From Akkermansiaceae bacterium (GTDB taxonomy: Bacteria > Verrucomicrobiota > Verrucomicrobiia > Verrucomicrobiales > Akkermansiaceae), in assembly GCA_019634595.1 (NCBI GenBank), contig JAHCBC010000004.1, forward strand, positions 496,001 through 560,000: a stretch of DNA of 64,000 bases, given 5' to 3'. Of the stretch, positions 47,357 to 57,716 are shown piece after piece. The notes beneath the pieces were generated by a model that saw only the letters and a list, made by a program, of their open reading frames with translations, did no database searches and was not told where the DNA came from. The translations under genes and the position numbers were made by a program. Position 1 is the stretch's first letter. Each line of letters starts with the position of its first letter.

Positions 47357-47908
47357 TTAGACGCGGCGCGCTTTCTTCGGACGGCAGCCGTTGTGCGGGA
47401 TCGGGGTGACGTCGCGGATGGAGAGGATCTCAAGACCCAGACCCTGGACGGCACGGACGGCGGACTCACGGCCGGAACCCGGACCTTTGACACGCACATC
47501 CACTTCCTTGAGGCCGTGGCCCATCGCCTGGCGGCAGGCGTCCTGCGACACGACCTGCGCTGCATAAGCGGTGGATTTACGGGAACCCTTGAAGCCCATC
47601 TTGCCGGCGCTCGACCAACCGATCGAGTTGCCGTTCACGTCGGTGACGCTGACGATGGTGTTGTTGAAGGTGGCAGTCACGTGGACGATGCCGCGAAGAA
47701 CGTTCTTCGAGCCCTTGGCCTTGTGAATTTTGATTTCTTCCTCACCTCCGCCGATCTCGGCGAAGATGTCGCGTTTCGCTTCCTTTTTGGGAGCGCCTTC
47801 GACCGCGGGTGCCGCAGCCTCAGGGGCGGGGGTAGGGGCGGGTGCTGGAGCTGCTGTCGGCTCAACCGCTGGCTTCACAGCGGCTTCTGGTTTCGTTTCT
47901 TCGGACAT
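47357..47908 (-). CDS. rpsK: 30S ribosomal protein S11 with an N-terminal extension
   Basis: A 183-residue protein; ordinary S11 is about 128. The S11 core (from about residue 62, [26 protein letters not shown] in two parts, to [12 protein letters not shown]) is complete, including [14 protein letters not shown] and [11 protein letters not shown]. The first 60 residues are rich in Ala, Pro and Glu ([19 protein letters not shown]), likely disordered. ATG 47908 follows rpsM by 18 bp. The extension may interact with other factors; its role is unknown. Confidence 0.97.
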   Translation of the reverse strand: MSEETKPEAAVKPAVEPTAAPAPAPTPAPEAAAPAVEGAPKKEAKRDIFAEIGGGEEEIKIHKAKGSKNVLRGIVHVTATFNNTIVSVTDVNGNSIGWSSAGKMGFKGSRKSTAYAAQVVSQDACRQAMGHGLKEVDVRVKGPGSGRESAVRAVQGLGLEILSIRDVTPIPHNGCRPKKARRV

Positions 47909-47926
47909 GAGTCTATGATCAAAAAA

Positions 47927-48295
47927 TTACTTCTTAACGCCGACCGTCTTCTTCTTGCCCTTGCGGGTGCGGGCGTTGGTGCGGGTGCGCTGGCCACGGA
48001 CCGGAAGGCCGCGCTTGTGGCGGATGCCGCGGTAGCAGTTGATGGAGGTCAGGCGCTTGAGCTGCGACTGGCGCTCACGGCGCAGGTCACCTTCGACGAG
48101 GACTTGCTCCGCCTGGATCACCTGGGCGATGCGGACAAGCTGGTCCTCGGTCAGTTGGCCGGTCCGGATGTTCGGATCGATGCCAGCGTGATCAAGAATC
48201 TTCGCAGCGGTCGGGCGACCAATGCCGAAAATATACGGCAACGAGGCTTCGATGCGCTTCTCGTTGGGAATTTCAATACCTAGGATACGTGCCAT
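47927..48295 (-). CDS. rpsM: 30S ribosomal protein S13
   Basis: A 122-residue protein of the 30S head that contacts tRNA and the 50S subunit. It starts [22 protein letters not shown] in family register, has [11 protein letters not shown] and the RNA-binding [27 protein letters not shown] region in its standard place. It is the first gene of the operon; its promoter lies in the 235-bp region shared with the divergent MoxR gene. Confidence 0.98.
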   Translation of the reverse strand: MARILGIEIPNEKRIEASLPYIFGIGRPTAAKILDHAGIDPNIRTGQLTEDQLVRIAQVIQAEQVLVEGDLRRERQSQLKRLTSINCYRGIRHKRGLPVRGQRTRTNARTRKGKKKTVGVKK

Positions 48296-48530
48296 GTTAA
48301 GCGGGATTTCGCAGTGACCGCAGGGTACGCCGGAACGCTCCGGGTTTCCGCGGGGGCGGCTGATTTAGCAGACGAACCCGGTCTGGCAAGTGGGAAATGG
48401 AAAATTTCGGCGATTACTTCGGATTTCTTAAAGGAATCCCCCTCCCTTCCAAGGTTGCTGTCTGGGACGGTCCCTTCTGGACAATCCATTGTGCTCCCTT
48501 AGTTTGGCACGGTCAGCCTCGTTCTATTTC

Positions 48531-49549
<1,019 letters not shown>

Positions 49550-49550
<1 letters not shown>

Positions 49551-50000
49551 AGAATCCAGATTCAAGAACCCAGAATCAAGAAAGAGGCCCTTTTTCACCA
49601 TGAATCACAATTTTGAAAATCTGGAGGTTTGGAAACGTGGATGCAGGTTGGCGATCAACGTCTGTGTCGCGTCCCACAAGTCCCGTGAATTTGCCCTGCG
49701 AGATCAGATCCATCGTTCGGCCATTTCCATTCCTTCAAATATTGCCGAAGGCTCGGAGCGATCCTCAGAAGCAGACTTTTCCCGATTTCTCAGCTATAGC
49801 AAAGGTTCGTGCGGGGAACTCCGTACCCAACTCATGATCCACAGGGAAGTGCAGGGAACTGAAAATCGAACCTTTCAGCAATACCGACATGATGATCGAG
49901 GAAACACGGGAAATTTCCCGGATGCTGAGCGGACTCATAGGCCATTTGAAGCCTCCCACACCGCTGCATCTGGATTCTTGATTCTTGTCTCTTGATTCTC
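49550..50000. repeat. Inverted repeats bounding the first S23-gene module
   Basis: AAGAATCCAGAT (49550-49561) and ATCTGGATTCTT (49968-49979) are exact inverted copies. AGAATCAAGAA (49572-49582) pairs with TTCTTGATTCT (49975-49985) and also nearly with TCTTGATTCT (49990-49999). The left arm begins on the last base of the MoxR stop codon; the right arm ends 6 bp before the DUF58 GTG. The module would fold into a stem with the S23 ORF in its loop. Confidence 0.75.
49600..49981 (+). pseudogene. Four-helix-bundle (S23 / 23S rRNA intervening-sequence-type) protein, frameshifted
   Basis: The first 80 residues or so match the S23 family: FENLEVWKRGCRLAINV, FALRDQIHRSAISIPSNIAE, SEADFSRFLSYSKGSCGELRTQ. 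After about residue 84 the reading frame departs from the family. The neighbouring frame continues as expected (MMIEETREISRMLSGLIGHL) to TGA at 49979-49981. One extra base in GTGCAGGGAACTG near 49850-49860 explains this. As it stands, the frame gives 131 residues with an unrelated tail. S23 proteins form pentameric helical bundles of unknown function. Confidence 0.82.
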
Positions 50001-50005
50001 ACGAA

Positions 50006-50899
50006 GTGAAATACGACTTCCTCGACAACACGCTGCTTTCCCGTCTCGGCTCACTGCCGATCGAGACGCGCGTGCCGATGATGGGCAACGTGGCGGGAAA
50101 GCACCGCTCGCCGCACCGGGGATCGTCGGTCGAGTTCGCGGAATACCGCAAGTATGTGCCGGGAGACGATACCCGGCGACTGGACTGGAAGGCCTACGCG
50201 CGTTCCGACCGGTATTACATCAAGGAGTTCGAGGCGGACACGAACTTGCGGGCCTACTTCGTGGTGGATGCCTCCGGTTCGATGAAGTTTTCCGGCGAAG
50301 CAGGGCCGAAGGTCCAGTATGCGAGGAAAATCGCGGCGTCGCTCGCCTACCTGCTGGTCAATCAAGGCGATGCTGCCGGTCTTTCCATCTGCACGGACAA
50401 GCTGCACCTGGAAGTACCGCCCAGCCGCCGCCCTGCCCATCTGGAGCGTCTTTTCCAGACGCTGTCATCTTTGGAGCCTTCCGGTGAAACGGGCCTCATC
50501 GGCGCGCTGCACACCATCGCGGAAAAGATCGGCCAACGTGCCTTCGTCGTCATCCTTTCCGACCTGTTCACGGATCCGGAGGCGTTCGGCGATGCCCTCC
50601 AGCATCTGCGCTACCGCAAGCATGACATCTCCGTGTTCCACCTGATGGATCCTCTGGAGATCGGTTTCAATTTCGACAGTCCCCGCCGCTTCGTGGACCT
50701 GGAGGATGGCACCGCCCTGGTCGCGGAACCGAATCTCATCGCCGACGAATACAAAACCGCCCTCCGCGATTTCCTCTCCGCAGTCCGGGCCAAGTGCCAT
50801 GATGCGAACGCGGATTATCAATTGGTGACAACGGACACGCCATTGGAGCCGTTGTTGAGGGAGTTCCTCACCGCGCGCATCGTGCGTTCGAAGCACTAA
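50006..50899 (+). CDS. DUF58 domain protein (MoxR partner)
   Basis: A 297-residue protein of the DUF58 family. It has RGSSVEFAEYRKYVPGDD, RRLDWKAYARSDRYYIKEFE and a VWA-like metal site (VVDASGSMKF) followed by VILSDLFTDPEAF. The GTG at 50006 gives the usual MKYDFLDNTLLSRL start; the TTG at 49985 lies in the repeat arm of the S23 module. DUF58 proteins work with MoxR ATPases in envelope or stress functions. Its last two codons and stop (AAG CAC TAA) form the outer end of the second module's left arm. Confidence 0.93.
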   Translation: MKYDFLDNTLLSRLGSLPIETRVPMMGNVAGKHRSPHRGSSVEFAEYRKYVPGDDTRRLDWKAYARSDRYYIKEFEADTNLRAYFVVDASGSMKFSGEAGPKVQYARKIAASLAYLLVNQGDAAGLSICTDKLHLEVPPSRRPAHLERLFQTLSSLEPSGETGLIGALHTIAEKIGQRAFVVILSDLFTDPEAFGDALQHLRYRKHDISVFHLMDPLEIGFNFDSPRRFVDLEDGTALVAEPNLIADEYKTALRDFLSAVRAKCHDANADYQLVTTDTPLEPLLREFLTARIVRSKH

Positions 50900-51347
50900 A
50901 TCTTAAGCACCAAATTCGAAACGAGGAGATGGCCGATGGAGCGGAATATGATCTGGAGGAACGCACGTTCCAGTTCGCGCTCTCCATCCGGCGTTGCATC
51001 GCAGGGAGGAAATGGAACCGGGAGCAATGGACCGATGTCGATCAATTGCTCCGGTCTTCAGGTTCGGTTGCAGCCAACTACATCGAGGCAAATAATGCCG
51101 TCTCGAAACCTGACTTTCTCCTCAGAATCCGGATCTCGAAGAAAGAGGCCAGTGAAACCCGCTTATGGCTAAGACTCTTGGGAGAAACCTCCTCCGACGA
51201 CACTCTGAAACAAACGTTACGCCAGCTCTACCGGGAATCCGACGAATTGTCCCGAATCCTGGCGACCATCCTCAGAAATTCTCAAAAATAGCCGCCGTTT
51301 CTTGCACCCTTCTTCGTTTCGGATTTGGTGCTTAAGATTTAGTGCTT
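50891..51347. repeat. 37-bp inverted repeats bounding the second S23-gene module
   Basis: The left arm is 50891-50927 and the right arm 51311-51347. The arms match at 35 of 37 positions in reverse complement. In RNA the two differences become U-G and G-U pairs, so a 37-bp helix is uninterrupted, extended by a further G-U at 50928/51310. The S23 ORF occupies the loop. The left arm covers the DUF58 stop codon; the right arm ends 7 bp before the BatA start. Confidence 0.92.
50929..51291 (+). CDS. Four-helix-bundle protein (S23 / intervening-sequence family)
   Basis: A 120-residue helical protein. GSVAANYIEANNAVSKPDF, RISKKEASETRLWLRLLGE and ESDELSRILATILRN are the conserved helices of the S23 family first found inside 23S rRNA intervening sequences. 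It is preceded by a good ribosome site (GAGGAG, partly in the repeat arm). It is intact, unlike the copy at 49600-49981, and only distantly similar to it, so the two modules are separate arrivals rather than a recent local duplication. The biochemical function of this family is not established. Confidence 0.9.
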   Translation: MADGAEYDLEERTFQFALSIRRCIAGRKWNREQWTDVDQLLRSSGSVAANYIEANNAVSKPDFLLRIRISKKEASETRLWLRLLGETSSDDTLKQTLRQLYRESDELSRILATILRNSQK

Positions 51348-51354
51348 AATACCC

Positions 51355-53346
51355 GTGCTTTTCCTCTCTCCACTGCTTCTCTGGTTCCTCGCCGCGGCCG
51401 CGATTCCGATCGCGATCCACCTGCTGAACCGCCGCCGCCACAAGACGATCCAGTGGGCGGCGATGCAGTTCCTGCTGAAAGCGACGCGGGAAAGCCGGGG
51501 CAAGAAGAAGCTGCGGCACATCCTGATCCTCACCTGCCGGGCGCTGGGCATCGCGGCACTGGCCATGGCGGCGGCACGGCCGATCGCTTCCAGCCTGATG
51601 GGCTGGGGCGGCGGCACGGTGAACACGGTGGTATTGGTGCTCGACCGCTCGGCTTCGATGGAGTCCAGGCCCGGTGATGGACTCTCACCGCGCCGCCAGC
51701 TTGTGCTCGAGCAGGTGCGCGGCGCGCTGAAGGACATCGGCTCTCCGCGGCTTGTGTTGATCGACTCCGCCAGCGGCAGGCCGCAGGACGTTCCCTCGTC
51801 GGATGTGCTGCCGGAACTCTCGTCCACCGCAGCCACGGACAGCGCGGCGGATTTCCCCTCGTTGCTGGCCAGCGCGGCGGAGTTTCTCTCGGAAACACCG
51901 GGGCGTTCCGAGATCTGGCTGGCGTCCGACCTCCAGTCGTCCAACTGGAAGGCGGACGACGAACGCTGGGCGGCTGCCCGGGCGAGCATCGCCAGCCTCC
52001 CGCAAAAGCCGGCCATCCGGGTGATTTCCCTCTCCGGCTCCACTTCCTCGAACAATGCCCTCCGCCTGCTGGGTTCACGCCGCACGGGAAATGAACTCAT
52101 CCTGGATCTGGAGGTCCTGCGCCCGGAGAATGCACGGGGTACTGCGAACATCCCGCTGACCACCCATCTCGATGGCAGCGGCACCACGGAGACCCTCACC
52201 ATCCCCGGCCAGGCTTTCCGTTTCCAGAAACGCATCGTCCTGCCACCTGACAGCAGCACCGGCCATGGCCACCTTTCGATCCCGGGTGACGGCAACCCGC
52301 GGGACAACGTGGCGTTCTTCGCCTACGGCCCGTCGCGCCCGGTGAAGTCCCTCGTGGTGGGTACTCCCGGAGAAGCGGCGGACTATCTGCTGCTGGCCGC
52401 CGCGCCTCCCGGATTCGGCAGCCAGTCCGCCGGGTTCATCCCGCCCGCGCAAGCCGCGGCGATCTCCACGAATGATCTGGCGGCCATCCTGTGGGCGGCT
52501 CCCTTTCCCACCGGCTCCACCGCGGAGTGGCTCAACCGGTTTCTCACCTCCGGCGGGCAGGTGCTTTTCCTCCCACCCGGCGAGGCATCGTCCGCACCGT
52601 TCCTCGACCTGAAATGGTCGCAACCCACCGAGGCGGAACGCGGAAAATTCCTCATCCTCCGGGACTGGAACCATACGGATGGTCCGCTGCGCGATGGCAT
52701 CGACGGAACCCCGATCCCCGCCGAGCGGCTGAAGGCCATCCGCAGGCAGATCCCGCTCGGCGACGCCGCACCGCTGGCGAAATGGGAGGATGGCGAACCA
52801 TTTCTCTCCCGCCAGGTGGTGGACCGTGGCACGGCGTGGTTCCTCGGTTCGACTCCGGACTACACGTGGTCAAACCTGGGGGACGCGGATGTGCTGCTGC
52901 CAGTGGTCCAGCGCATCGTCACCGCAGGGGCGGATCGTTTTGATGCTTCCTATCTCGGGACGGTGGGCGGTGATGAATCGCGGACGCTGGCCGGGGAGGC
53001 CCGGACCCGGCTGGACCACCATGGCGAGCCGGATCCCGCGAATGCGGCGTATGAGGCAGGGGTCCACCGTCTCGGTTCGCGGCTTCTGGCCATCAACCGC
53101 CCGCTTTCCGAGGACGAGCCGGAAATGCTCACCCGCGAGCAACTCGACGCCGCCCTGGACGGGACCGGCTACACCCTGCTCGACCAGGCGGGCCAAGCGA
53201 GGGAGGCGGACCTTTCCCGGGATCTGTGGCGGCCATTCCTCATCGCCGTGATCTTTTTCCTCATTTCGGAAGCGATCCTGTCGCTGCCCAAGAAGCAACC
53301 GGTTTCCCCGCTGCCGTCCGGTGCGACGAAATCCACTCCAGTCTGA
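51355..53346 (+). CDS. BatA-type membrane protein with VWA-like domain
   Basis: A 663-residue protein. It opens with the BatA N-terminal membrane pair: FLSPLLLWFLAAAAIPIAIH, then LLNRRRHKTIQWAAMQFLL, then ILILTCRALGIAALAMAAAR. A VWA domain follows (VVLVLDRSASMES, SEIWLASDLQSSNW). The remainder is a periplasmic region, ending with a membrane helix (FLIAVIFFLISEAILSL). The GTG start at 51355 is immediately after the S23 module. Bat proteins with MoxR and DUF58 are linked to envelope stress tolerance; the mechanism is not known. Confidence 0.9.
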   Translation: MLFLSPLLLWFLAAAAIPIAIHLLNRRRHKTIQWAAMQFLLKATRESRGKKKLRHILILTCRALGIAALAMAAARPIASSLMGWGGGTVNTVVLVLDRSASMESRPGDGLSPRRQLVLEQVRGALKDIGSPRLVLIDSASGRPQDVPSSDVLPELSSTAATDSAADFPSLLASAAEFLSETPGRSEIWLASDLQSSNWKADDERWAAARASIASLPQKPAIRVISLSGSTSSNNALRLLGSRRTGNELILDLEVLRPENARGTANIPLTTHLDGSGTTETLTIPGQAFRFQKRIVLPPDSSTGHGHLSIPGDGNPRDNVAFFAYGPSRPVKSLVVGTPGEAADYLLLAAAPPGFGSQSAGFIPPAQAAAISTNDLAAILWAAPFPTGSTAEWLNRFLTSGGQVLFLPPGEASSAPFLDLKWSQPTEAERGKFLILRDWNHTDGPLRDGIDGTPIPAERLKAIRRQIPLGDAAPLAKWEDGEPFLSRQVVDRGTAWFLGSTPDYTWSNLGDADVLLPVVQRIVTAGADRFDASYLGTVGGDESRTLAGEARTRLDHHGEPDPANAAYEAGVHRLGSRLLAINRPLSEDEPEMLTREQLDAALDGTGYTLLDQAGQAREADLSRDLWRPFLIAVIFFLISEAILSLPKKQPVSPLPSGATKSTPV

Positions 53347-53349
53347 TCC

Positions 53350-55554
53350 TTGCTCCACCTTTCTCCAACCCCTGTCACCCTCACCCTCGGGATCATCACG
53401 TTGATCGTGGTGGCGGTGCTGTGTGTCGTTTCGTTCCGGCGGAGTCCCCATCCCCGCCGCACCTTCCTTCTGGAGACGCTCCGTTTCATGATCGCGGCCG
53501 TCATCGTGGTGTTGCTGTGGCAACCGGAATGGCGGGTCACCCTCAACCCGGACGCGAAGCCCGCAATCGCCATCCTGTGGGACGATTCCAAGTCGATGAC
53601 CACCATCGATGCCACCCTTCCCGCTTCGCTGTCACCGAACAACGAAGTGGTTTCCCGGGAGGAACTGGTGAAGAGGACGCTGGCGTCGGATCTGTGGAAG
53701 CCGCTCGCATCGGACGGGCGGAATGAGATCATCACACTCCCATTCGCCACTCCGCCGGAGGACACCAGTGTCCTGGCCGGCACCGACCTGGAGACGCCCC
53801 TCTCCGACCTCCTGGAGAAGCAAAACAATCTCCGGGCGGTGGTGATGCTCAGCGACGGAGACTATAATACGGGGCAACCTCCGGTCGCCGCCGCCCAGAA
53901 GATGCGCCTGCGGGGGGTGCCACTTTTCCCCATCCCCGTGGGGAGCCAGACGCGCCTGCCGGACCTGGATCTGCTGGCGGTGACAGCACCGTCCTATGGC
54001 ATCGTGGGGGAGAACGTGCAGATCCCGTTCACCTTCCGGTCGTCACTGGACCGGCCCGTGCGGACGCTGGTCCGGTTGAGGGATGATTCCGGGAGGGAAA
54101 GGACCAAGGACATCCTCATCGCGCCGAATGCCGAGACCTACGAATCCATCCTTTGGCGGTTGGAGAAAGAGGGTTCTTCCACCCTGGAGCTGAGCATCCC
54201 CGTTGCGGACGGCGAGCTGGTGCCCACCAACAACAGCAGGAAGTTCACCATTTCCGGAAAGCCGGAGAAGATCCGTGTGCTGGTGATCGAGACCCTGCCC
54301 CGCTGGGAGTTCCGCTTCCTGCGCAACGCGCTTTCACGGGATCCCGGCGTGGAGCTTTCCTGCCTGCTGCTGCACCCGCAGCTCGGCCCGGCGGCGGGAC
54401 TCCACTACATCGACAAGTTTCCGGAAAAGATCGAGGATCTGGCGAAGTTCGATGTGATCTTCCTCGGTGATGTCGGTGTGGCGGCGGACCAGCTCACCGC
54501 CGCGCAGTGCACCCTCATGCGCGGGCTGGTGGAGAACCAGGCCTCCGGCATCGTGTTCCTGCCCGGCCCGCAGGGGAACCAGTTCACCCTGCTCGACACG
54601 GATCTTTCCGATCTCCTCCCGGTCACGCTGGATGAGGCGGCGAAGCAGGGTGTGCCGGAGGGAATCGCATCCCCGCTGAACCTGACCACGGAGGGGCGTT
54701 CTTCCCTGCTCACCATGCTGGGCAGCACGGAGGAGGAAAACCCGGCGATCTGGAGGCAGCTTCCCGGCTTCTTCTGGCATGCGCCCGTCATCAAGGCGAA
54801 GGGCGGCACGGAGGTGCTGGCCGTGCATGGCAACCGGCGGGGGAAATTCGGCCCCATCCCGCTCATGGTCACGAAGACGGCGGGCAGCGGCAAGGTGCTG
54901 TTCATGGGCATCGATTCCGCATGGCGCTGGCGGCGCGGTGTGGAGGATCTCTATCACTACCGCTTCTGGGGCCAGGTCGCGCGGTGGATGTCCTACCAGC
55001 GCAACATGGCGGCGGGCCAGAGGGTGCGGATGTTCTTCCACCCGGAAAGGCCGGAACCCGGCGCCACGGTCACGCTCAACGCGAATGCCTTCGACCCGAA
55101 CGGCGCGCCTCTCAAAGAAGGCACCGTCTCCATCGACATCACCGCGCCGGACGGACGGACGGAACGGACGGAACTGCAGAAGAATGACTCCGCATGGGGA
55201 GCCTTCAGCGGACGTTTCAAAGTCACCCTGCCCGGCGAATGGAAACTGCGGGCCACCGCTGGCGGTGCGGAGGACAAGCCGGTGGAAACGGTGATCCTCG
55301 CACAGGGCACCGAGATCGAGAAAACAGGACAGCCTGCACGACCGGAGGTACTGGAGGAGATGGCCAGGATTTCGCGTGGCCGGGTGATCCAGCCGGACCA
55401 GCTTCCGGATCTCATCAAGGAGATCACCGCCCTGCCGGAACCCCGTCCTCTGGAAAGGCGGATGCCCCTGCTGTCCCACTGGGCCACGTTGGCGGCCATC
55501 ATCATCCTGCTCGGCATCTTCTGGACCGGACGCAAATTTAACGGAGCGTTCTGA
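53350..55554 (+). CDS. Membrane VWA/glutamine amidotransferase-like protein of the Bat operon
   Basis: A 734-residue protein with two N-terminal membrane helices (about 8-27 and 42-60), a VWA-like segment (AIAILWDDSKSMTT, VVMLSDGDYNTG), an Ig-like region, a class I glutamine-amidotransferase-like region (VLVIETLPRWEFRFL, DVIFLGDVGVAAD, GKVLFMGIDSAWRWRR) lacking the catalytic Cys-His-Glu set, and a C-terminal helix (LAAIIILLGIFWTG). A TTG start 3 bp after the BatA stop is the only reasonable start. Such proteins close MoxR/DUF58/BatA operons in Verrucomicrobia and Planctomycetes. Confidence 0.85.
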   Translation: MLHLSPTPVTLTLGIITLIVVAVLCVVSFRRSPHPRRTFLLETLRFMIAAVIVVLLWQPEWRVTLNPDAKPAIAILWDDSKSMTTIDATLPASLSPNNEVVSREELVKRTLASDLWKPLASDGRNEIITLPFATPPEDTSVLAGTDLETPLSDLLEKQNNLRAVVMLSDGDYNTGQPPVAAAQKMRLRGVPLFPIPVGSQTRLPDLDLLAVTAPSYGIVGENVQIPFTFRSSLDRPVRTLVRLRDDSGRERTKDILIAPNAETYESILWRLEKEGSSTLELSIPVADGELVPTNNSRKFTISGKPEKIRVLVIETLPRWEFRFLRNALSRDPGVELSCLLLHPQLGPAAGLHYIDKFPEKIEDLAKFDVIFLGDVGVAADQLTAAQCTLMRGLVENQASGIVFLPGPQGNQFTLLDTDLSDLLPVTLDEAAKQGVPEGIASPLNLTTEGRSSLLTMLGSTEEENPAIWRQLPGFFWHAPVIKAKGGTEVLAVHGNRRGKFGPIPLMVTKTAGSGKVLFMGIDSAWRWRRGVEDLYHYRFWGQVARWMSYQRNMAAGQRVRMFFHPERPEPGATVTLNANAFDPNGAPLKEGTVSIDITAPDGRTERTELQKNDSAWGAFSGRFKVTLPGEWKLRATAGGAEDKPVETVILAQGTEIEKTGQPARPEVLEEMARISRGRVIQPDQLPDLIKEITALPEPRPLERRMPLLSHWATLAAIIILLGIFWTGRKFNGAF

Positions 55555-55611
55555 CCGTTTTGCGTCATCTTCCGACATTGCATCCGGAAGTGTCTTTCCT
55601 AGGATGGCGGG

Positions 55612-57693
55612 ATGCGTCCCAATGGCATTCTCCTACCGTTGCTCCTTGCAGGGGCCGGGTTCGTGTCTCTCGCCGCTCCGGAAACGCCCGCTCCACCGGA
55701 CTCTTTCGGCCGCCAGCTCGAGGCGGAGGTTCTGAAGATCGAACGGCGTGCAGCGGAGGAAATACCGGACAAGGAAGCGTGGCTGGCCGGGCAGAAGGAA
55801 TCCCGCCGTCAGTTGGCGGAGATGCTGGGGCTCGACCCCATGCCACCAAAGGGCGATCTGCACGCGACGAAAACGGGTGAGTTCGAACATGAGGGCATCG
55901 TGGTGGAGAACCTCCACTACCAGTCGTCACCGGGCCTCTATGTGACGGCGAATTTCTACCGCCCGAAGGAGGTCACCGGACCACTGCCGACCGTCCTCTA
56001 CCTCTGCGGCCACTCGGACAAGATCAAGGACAAGATCAGCTACGGCAACAAAACCGGCTACGAACACCATGGGGTGTGGTACGCCAAGAACGGCTTCACC
56101 TGCCTGATCATCGACACCGTCCAGCTCGGGGAGATCCGGGGTGCCCACCATGGCACCCACAGGATGGACCGCTGGGACTGGATCTCCCGTGGCTACACGC
56201 CTGCCGGGGTGGAGGCATGGGCGGGCATCCGTGGCATCGACTATTTGCTGACGCGGCCCGAGGTGGATGCGAAAAAGATCGGCGTGACCGGTCGCAGCGG
56301 CGGCGGAGCCTATTCGTGGTGGGTGGCCGCCCTCGATGAGCGGGTGGCCTGCGCCGCCCCCACCGCCGGCATCACCACGCTGCGTGACCATGTGGTGCAC
56401 AAATGCGTCTATGGACACTGCGACTGCATGTTCATGGTGAACGGCTACCAATGGGACTACGACCGTGTGGCTTCCCTCTTCGCCCCCCGCCCCCTGCTGA
56501 TCGCCAACACGGACAAGGATTCCATTTTTCCCGTGGATGGCGTGTTCGACATCTTCCGCAAGACACGGACGGTGTATGGGATGCTCGGTGCTGAAAAGAA
56601 TCTCGGCCTGCACATAGCGGAAGGCCCCCATGCGGATCTGCAACCGCTCAACACGGGGGAGTTCCACTGGATGCTGCGACACCTGAAAGGTGAACCCGCG
56701 ATGGCCACCTACGACGGAGCCGCAGTGAAATCCATTCCCATGGAAAAGCTGCGGGTGTTCGACAAGCTGCCGGAAGACCAGAAAAACACGACCATCGATG
56801 AATCGTTCGTGCCGCTGGCAAAAGCACCCGCCGCGGGGAATTGGGAGACAGCCAAGCCCGACCTGATGAAAGCGCTGCGCGGGAAGGTCTTTGCGAGTTG
56901 GCCGGAAACCGGAGCACCTTTCATGGAACCTGCGGGCATGATCCTTGCCAGCGGAGTCACCGCGGAAAAATACACGCTCCGACCCATGGGGAAGGGAACT
57001 GAACCGGCACTCGATCTCTATCTATTGGTCATGATGCTGCCGGACGGGCCAGCGGAGCGGAAACACATCGTGCTCAACGTCCTCGACGACGCGGGATGGA
57101 AGGCATTTGAAGGGGAATATGGCCCGGTGTTCCCTTCGTTGTTTCCCGGCAGGGAGAATGACACCGCCAAGCTCGCGGCGATGGAAGAGTTGATCGGCTC
57201 CGGAGTTCCTCTGGCATTCCTTTGTCCGCGTGGGGAAGGCCCCCACCGGAAGATCGGGACGGAAAAAGACCAGACCCAGCTCCGCAGGAGCTTTTATCTC
57301 ACCGGAGCGACGCTGGAGTCCTGGCAGGTATGGGACATCCGCGCGGCCGTGAACCGGCTGCGTTCATTGCCGGAATTCGGAGATTCGTCGGTTCTGATCG
57401 ATGCTTCCGGTGCCCAAGCGGTGAATGCGATCCATGCCTCATTGTTCGAGCCGGCTGTGAACTATCTCGATCTCCGGAACGTCCCTTCATCCCATCTGGA
57501 CAAAGCGGCACCGGCCTATCTGAACGTATTGAAGCACCTGGACGTCCCGACTGCGGCCGCAATGGCCGCCGGTGATCGTGATGTGAAGATCCGCACCGCC
57601 GATCCCGACGGATGGAAGGGAGCTGCGGCGTTGATTGGAACTGGAGCGGACAGGAAGCACCGCTTCGAGATACTTCCGCTTTCGGAACAGTGA
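55612..57693 (+). CDS. Secreted alpha/beta hydrolase (acetyl xylan esterase-like)
   Basis: A 693-residue exported protein with signal peptide (ILLPLLLAGAGFVSLAA). The esterase domain (about 100-370) has the nucleophile elbow GVTGRSGGGAYSW (Ser about 228), an Asp candidate in ANTDKDSIFPVDGVFD and a His in EGPHADL. VLYLCGHSDK forms the oxyanion strand. The C-terminal 300 residues form a second, degenerate hydrolase-like domain. It resembles carbohydrate esterases that deacetylate or de-esterify plant polysaccharides; the exact substrate is unknown. It begins 57 bp after the Bat operon. Confidence 0.8.
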   Translation: MRPNGILLPLLLAGAGFVSLAAPETPAPPDSFGRQLEAEVLKIERRAAEEIPDKEAWLAGQKESRRQLAEMLGLDPMPPKGDLHATKTGEFEHEGIVVENLHYQSSPGLYVTANFYRPKEVTGPLPTVLYLCGHSDKIKDKISYGNKTGYEHHGVWYAKNGFTCLIIDTVQLGEIRGAHHGTHRMDRWDWISRGYTPAGVEAWAGIRGIDYLLTRPEVDAKKIGVTGRSGGGAYSWWVAALDERVACAAPTAGITTLRDHVVHKCVYGHCDCMFMVNGYQWDYDRVASLFAPRPLLIANTDKDSIFPVDGVFDIFRKTRTVYGMLGAEKNLGLHIAEGPHADLQPLNTGEFHWMLRHLKGEPAMATYDGAAVKSIPMEKLRVFDKLPEDQKNTTIDESFVPLAKAPAAGNWETAKPDLMKALRGKVFASWPETGAPFMEPAGMILASGVTAEKYTLRPMGKGTEPALDLYLLVMMLPDGPAERKHIVLNVLDDAGWKAFEGEYGPVFPSLFPGRENDTAKLAAMEELIGSGVPLAFLCPRGEGPHRKIGTEKDQTQLRRSFYLTGATLESWQVWDIRAAVNRLRSLPEFGDSSVLIDASGAQAVNAIHASLFEPAVNYLDLRNVPSSHLDKAAPAYLNVLKHLDVPTAAAMAAGDRDVKIRTADPDGWKGAAALIGTGADRKHRFEILPLSEQ

Positions 57694-57716
57694 TCACCCG
57701 CTTTCCGTGGACCGTT

